A stretch of 7,941 nucleotides of DNA from Nitrospinota bacterium (GTDB lineage: Bacteria; Nitrospinota; Nitrospinia; Nitrospinales; VA-1), in the NCBI GenBank assembly GCA_022567815.1, contig JADFGI010000134.1, positions 1-7,941 of the forward strand, read 5' to 3'. Below, in pieces: positions 5,623 to 7,941 of this stretch. Position numbers and translations under genes: made by a program. Below the pieces are notes generated by a model, which worked only from the letters and a program-made list of their open reading frames with translations, was not told the DNA's origin and ran no database searches. Numbering within the stretch: position 1 is the stretch's first letter; every line of letters begins with the position of its first letter.

Positions 5623-6396
5623 TTTTTTGATCGTTAGAGAAATCCCCACGCGACATTTCAGCTTTTTTGCGGCATTGCCATCCCGGCAAAAAATTTCCAG
5701 CTTGCCCCAACTGTTGATCAGGCAACCGACCTCCCCCGGCTTGCATTGGGAGTAGTGCGACTTAAGACCGCGAATGCGTCGTTTACCGATTTGCAGACTC
5801 ATGGAATCCGTTTGCGTTTCGGGCAACAGCTCCTTGGGGATATTGGAGATAAGATTTCCGAATCGGTCGATAGTAATGATTTCTCCGGTGATCGTACTTT
5901 CATGGATTCTCGGCTGGGGAAGTTCCAGGATGTGAGGGTCGCTGATTTTTCTGCCCATTTTGGACAGTGGAGTTCCCCTGGCGATCCACGCGGATGCAGG
6001 GGCGAACACGTCGCGCCCGTGAAAAGTGGATGACAGGGAGTCCAGAAAAAATTTCGTATTGGTCAATTCATAGACACGGGAAGAAGTTTTGATCGCGAGT
6101 GTCAGGACTCCGTTGTCGGGACCCACGAAGGTGGCGGATTTGGTTTTCACGGCGATGGGCCGTCGTTCACTGCCGACCCCAGGGTCCACCACGACCAGGT
6201 GAACGGTGTTTTTGGGGAAATAAGCATGCGCGGATTCCAGCGCCAATGACGCCTGCAGGATGTTTTGTGGCTCGATCCCGTGGGTGATGTCGATGATCCG
6301 GACGGAGGGCGCAAGGTTCAGGATCACCCCCTTCATGATCCCGACAAAGGGATCGTCCAGACCGAAATCGGTTGTCAGGGTTATAACTGCACGCAT
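5617..6396 (-). CDS. SAM hydroxide adenosyltransferase (DUF62, SAM hydrolase)
   Basis: This 259-residue protein belongs to the DUF62/SAM-dependent halogenase-like family, whose ordinary members split S-adenosylmethionine with water into adenosine and methionine. It begins with the family pattern ITLTTDFGLDDPFVGIMKG (5-23), then DITHGI (36-41). The proposed Asp-Arg-His triad of the hydrolases is present: Asp71 and Arg78 in VVVDPGVGSERRP, and His126 in TFHGRDVFAPA. GPDNGVL (92-98) and IDRFGNLISNI (176-186) complete the N-domain and linker, and residues 190-259 form the small beta C-domain. The triad makes a chlorinase or fluorinase unlikely. The start codon overlaps the end of mtaB by 16 bases, so translation is probably coupled. 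The physiological purpose of the family is still debated. Confidence 0.92.
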   Translation of the reverse strand: MRAVITLTTDFGLDDPFVGIMKGVILNLAPSVRIIDITHGIEPQNILQASLALESAHAYFPKNTVHLVVVDPGVGSERRPIAVKTKSATFVGPDNGVLTLAIKTSSRVYELTNTKFFLDSLSSTFHGRDVFAPASAWIARGTPLSKMGRKISDPHILELPQPRIHESTITGEIITIDRFGNLISNIPKELLPETQTDSMSLQIGKRRIRGLKSHYSQCKPGEVGCLINSWGKLEIFCRDGNAAKKLKCRVGISLTIKKD

Positions 6397-7721
6397 CCGG
6401 AAACCCGTTGTTCCGAGATTTCTTCGATTTTTACTTGAACCAGTTGGTTCATCAGGCGGTCGCCGCCTTGAGCGATGACGGGAATGTAATGTTCGCTGTG
6501 GCCTTTCAGGTTTCCCGTTGCCGGGTCGCGCTGATTCTCAAACAGGACGGTGACGGTCTCGCCTTTCAATTGGCGGCGGAAATGGAGGGATTTTTCATGT
6601 GCCAAATCGGTCAAAATTTTGTTTCTTGCCTTTTTGACGGTTTTGGCAAGGTTGCTCTTGAAACCGTAGGCCTCGGTTCCTTTACGCGGCGAATAGGCGA
6701 ACGTATGCAGATAGGTGAACGGCAGGCTCTCGATGAGTTTGCGGGTGTTTTCAAAAGAGGCGTCCGTTTCGCCGGGAAAGCCGATGATGACATCCGCCCC
6801 CAGGCCCAGCCGGGGGATTTTCTCCAAGGCCCGATGGACGGTGTCCAGGTATTGTTGTGAATTATAATTACGCCGCATTTTGGCGAGAATGGCGTCGTCT
6901 CCACTTTGCAGGGGGATGTGCAGGTGCGGGCAGATATTTTCAGAGTCGGCAATGAGCTCAAGCAGGTCGTCGTCGATTTCCATGGGGTTGATGGAACTCA
7001 GGCGGATGCGGTAATCTCCCGGTAGTTGGGTGATCTCGCGCACCAGGGAAAAAAAGGTTTCCGGTTTTTCCTTCTCCATGCCGTAGGTTCCCAGGTTGAT
7101 GCCGGTGAGGGTGATTTCCTTGTATCCTGAGTCGATAGCCTCTTTGACATTGTTGAGGATATTTTCCCTTTCATCGCTGATCGATTGGCCCCGCGCCCGC
7201 ACGACGGTGCAAAAGGAGCATTTTTCTTCGCATCCCGTTTGAACCTTGATGAAGGCTTTGGTTCTGCCTTGGAACTGTGAAACTGGGATAGTGCGGAACA
7301 CCCTTTTACGGTGAATATCCGACATGAAGATTTCAGTTTTGTCCCCTTTATTCCACGATGATTTTCCGTTGAGCTTGCGCTTGATGACGTTGGCGATGTC
7401 CAGTTTGTCCGCATTGCCCAGAACGATGTCCAATCCGTTGATTTCCGCCGCCTCATCGGGGGCCAGTTGCGCGTAACAGCCGGTAAAAACCACCAGGGCC
7501 TTATCGTTGATGGCGAGGGATTTTTTAACCGCAAGGCGCGAGCTGTAATCACTGCGTTGCGTTACCGAGCAGGTGTTGATGACGTAAACATCCGCCATTT
7601 CCCTGGCGTCGACAATGGAAAATCCCTCCTGTTCCATGAGGGTTTGCATCTCCGCCGTATCATGTTGATTGGTACGGCATCCCAGGGTGGCAAAAGCGAC
7701 TTTTTTGTTAGCTGATTTCAA
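6381..7721 (-). CDS. mtaB: tRNA t6A37 methylthiotransferase MtaB
   Basis: MtaB is a radical-SAM enzyme that adds a methylthio group to C2 of N6-threonylcarbamoyladenosine at position 37 of ANN-decoding tRNAs. The 446-residue protein has the three family domains. The N-terminal UPF0004 domain contributes three cluster cysteines: Cys15 in LGCRTNQHD, Cys51 in INTCSVT and Cys82 in TGCYAQ. The radical-SAM core has the CxxxCxxC motif Cys164, Cys168 and Cys171 (TGCEEKCSFC), then ITLTGINLGTYG, HLHIPLQSGDD and ADVIIGFPGE. The C-terminal TRAM domain spans about 380-446. GCRTNQHDTAEM rather than GCQMN separates it from MiaB and RimO. It heads the minus-strand cluster; its last codons contain the start of the SAM hydrolase gene. 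Confidence 0.94.
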   Translation of the reverse strand: MKSANKKVAFATLGCRTNQHDTAEMQTLMEQEGFSIVDAREMADVYVINTCSVTQRSDYSSRLAVKKSLAINDKALVVFTGCYAQLAPDEAAEINGLDIVLGNADKLDIANVIKRKLNGKSSWNKGDKTEIFMSDIHRKRVFRTIPVSQFQGRTKAFIKVQTGCEEKCSFCTVVRARGQSISDERENILNNVKEAIDSGYKEITLTGINLGTYGMEKEKPETFFSLVREITQLPGDYRIRLSSINPMEIDDDLLELIADSENICPHLHIPLQSGDDAILAKMRRNYNSQQYLDTVHRALEKIPRLGLGADVIIGFPGETDASFENTRKLIESLPFTYLHTFAYSPRKGTEAYGFKSNLAKTVKKARNKILTDLAHEKSLHFRRQLKGETVTVLFENQRDPATGNLKGHSEHYIPVIAQGGDRLMNQLVQVKIEEISEQRVSGCVQL

Positions 7722-7762
7722 TGGATTATCTATTAGAAAAATTATGGAAAAATCGAATTTTT

Positions 7763-7792
7763 ATCTTAGAACAAGCATTTCACCGGAATCAA
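7763..7792 (-). promoter_or_regulatory. Possible sigma70-type promoter of mtaB
   Basis: On the minus strand TTGATT (7792-7787) and TAAGAT (7768-7763) are 18 bases apart, each matching the sigma70 consensus at four of six positions, and the -10 box ends about 41 bases before the mtaB ATG. The surroundings from 7722 to 7770 are AT-rich, as expected at a promoter. This is pattern evidence only. Confidence 0.3.
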
Positions 7793-7815
7793 CCTGAATC
7801 TTCGCATGAGGAAAT

Positions 7816-7941
7816 TTATTCCCACCAGTGGGTTTCATACCCCGTAGCTACTAGCCGTAGGGGCACCAGGCAATAATCGTTTGCCTTGATAATGTTTACC
7901 GGCAAAGAAAGATGTTTCAATTCGGGTCCAGCGTCACGCTG
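7816..7941 (-). CDS. Unidentified open frame at the window edge, possibly a gene 3' end
   Basis: On the minus strand a frame is open from the window end to a TAA at 7816-7818, giving 41 residues that end in VPLRLVATGYETHWWE. I do not recognise a family. It could be the C-terminus of a gene lying mostly outside the window and upstream of mtaB. It may also be chance, because part of it is made of short palindromes (7821-7863) typical of intergenic repeats. There is no other good coding frame in this stretch. Confidence 0.25.
   Translation of the reverse strand, partial: QRDAGPELKHLSLPVNIIKANDYCLVPLRLVATGYETHWWE
7821..7863. repeat. Cluster of short palindromes upstream of mtaB
   Basis: CCCACCAGTGGG (7821-7832) is a small perfect palindrome with a CCAG loop. 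CCCC (7840-7843) and GGGG (7860-7863) enclose the GTAGCTAC palindrome and a related AGCCGTAG, so the segment can fold into a bulged hairpin. CACCAG occurs again just outside, at 7864-7869. The arrangement resembles a REP-like intergenic element or an operator, but one copy does not allow a decision. Confidence 0.3.

Noticed and set aside
6408..6860. Plus-strand open frame of 150 codons inside mtaB
   Set aside because: It is antisense to the conserved radical-SAM and TRAM regions and has no recognisable motif.

Overview
The window is a bacterial chromosome segment with mostly housekeeping genes and one patchy region in the middle. Several features suggest a Gram-negative bacterium of Nitrospinota or Desulfobacterota type. 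These are the HisB/HisH family members, the MtaB, SAM-hydrolase and SmpB cluster, a GxxExxY gene between CGCAAAG-type repeats, and moderate GC content. The organism assignment is an impression only, because no rRNA or other marker is present.

Left part, plus strand (1-2198). The 3' portion of hisB is followed directly by hisH on a GTG start, giving two consecutive histidine-biosynthesis genes. A 98-base gap holding a possible promoter separates hisH from a ten-helix EamA/DMT-family transporter that starts with TTG.

Middle part, minus strand (2241-5068). From high to low coordinates this holds an AT-rich gene encoding a CBS-domain pair fused to a CheX-like domain, then a COMT-type O-methyltransferase, then a 57-base remnant of an smpB 3' end. 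Last comes a small GxxExxY (PD-(D/E)XK-like) gene that is frameshifted near its end and lies between inward-facing CGCAAAG/CCAAG repeats. The intact smpB lies just to the right of the CBS-CheX gene. The CBS-CheX and methyltransferase pair is therefore bracketed by two same-orientation copies of the smpB tail. This looks like the scar of an insertion or duplication at the smpB 3' end, and it is the most unusual feature of the window.

Right part, minus strand (5069-7721). mtaB (tRNA ct6A37 methylthiotransferase), a DUF62 SAM hydrolase overlapping it by 16 bases, and smpB follow one another in the direction of transcription. An imperfect inverted repeat separates the SAM hydrolase from smpB and may decouple them. 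The first two genes both use S-adenosylmethionine, and mtaB and smpB both serve translation. Upstream of mtaB lie a plausible promoter, a set of short palindromes and an unidentified open frame that runs off the window edge.

No tRNA, rRNA, CRISPR array, integrase or transposase gene was found. No stretch longer than 300 bases lacks a gene.
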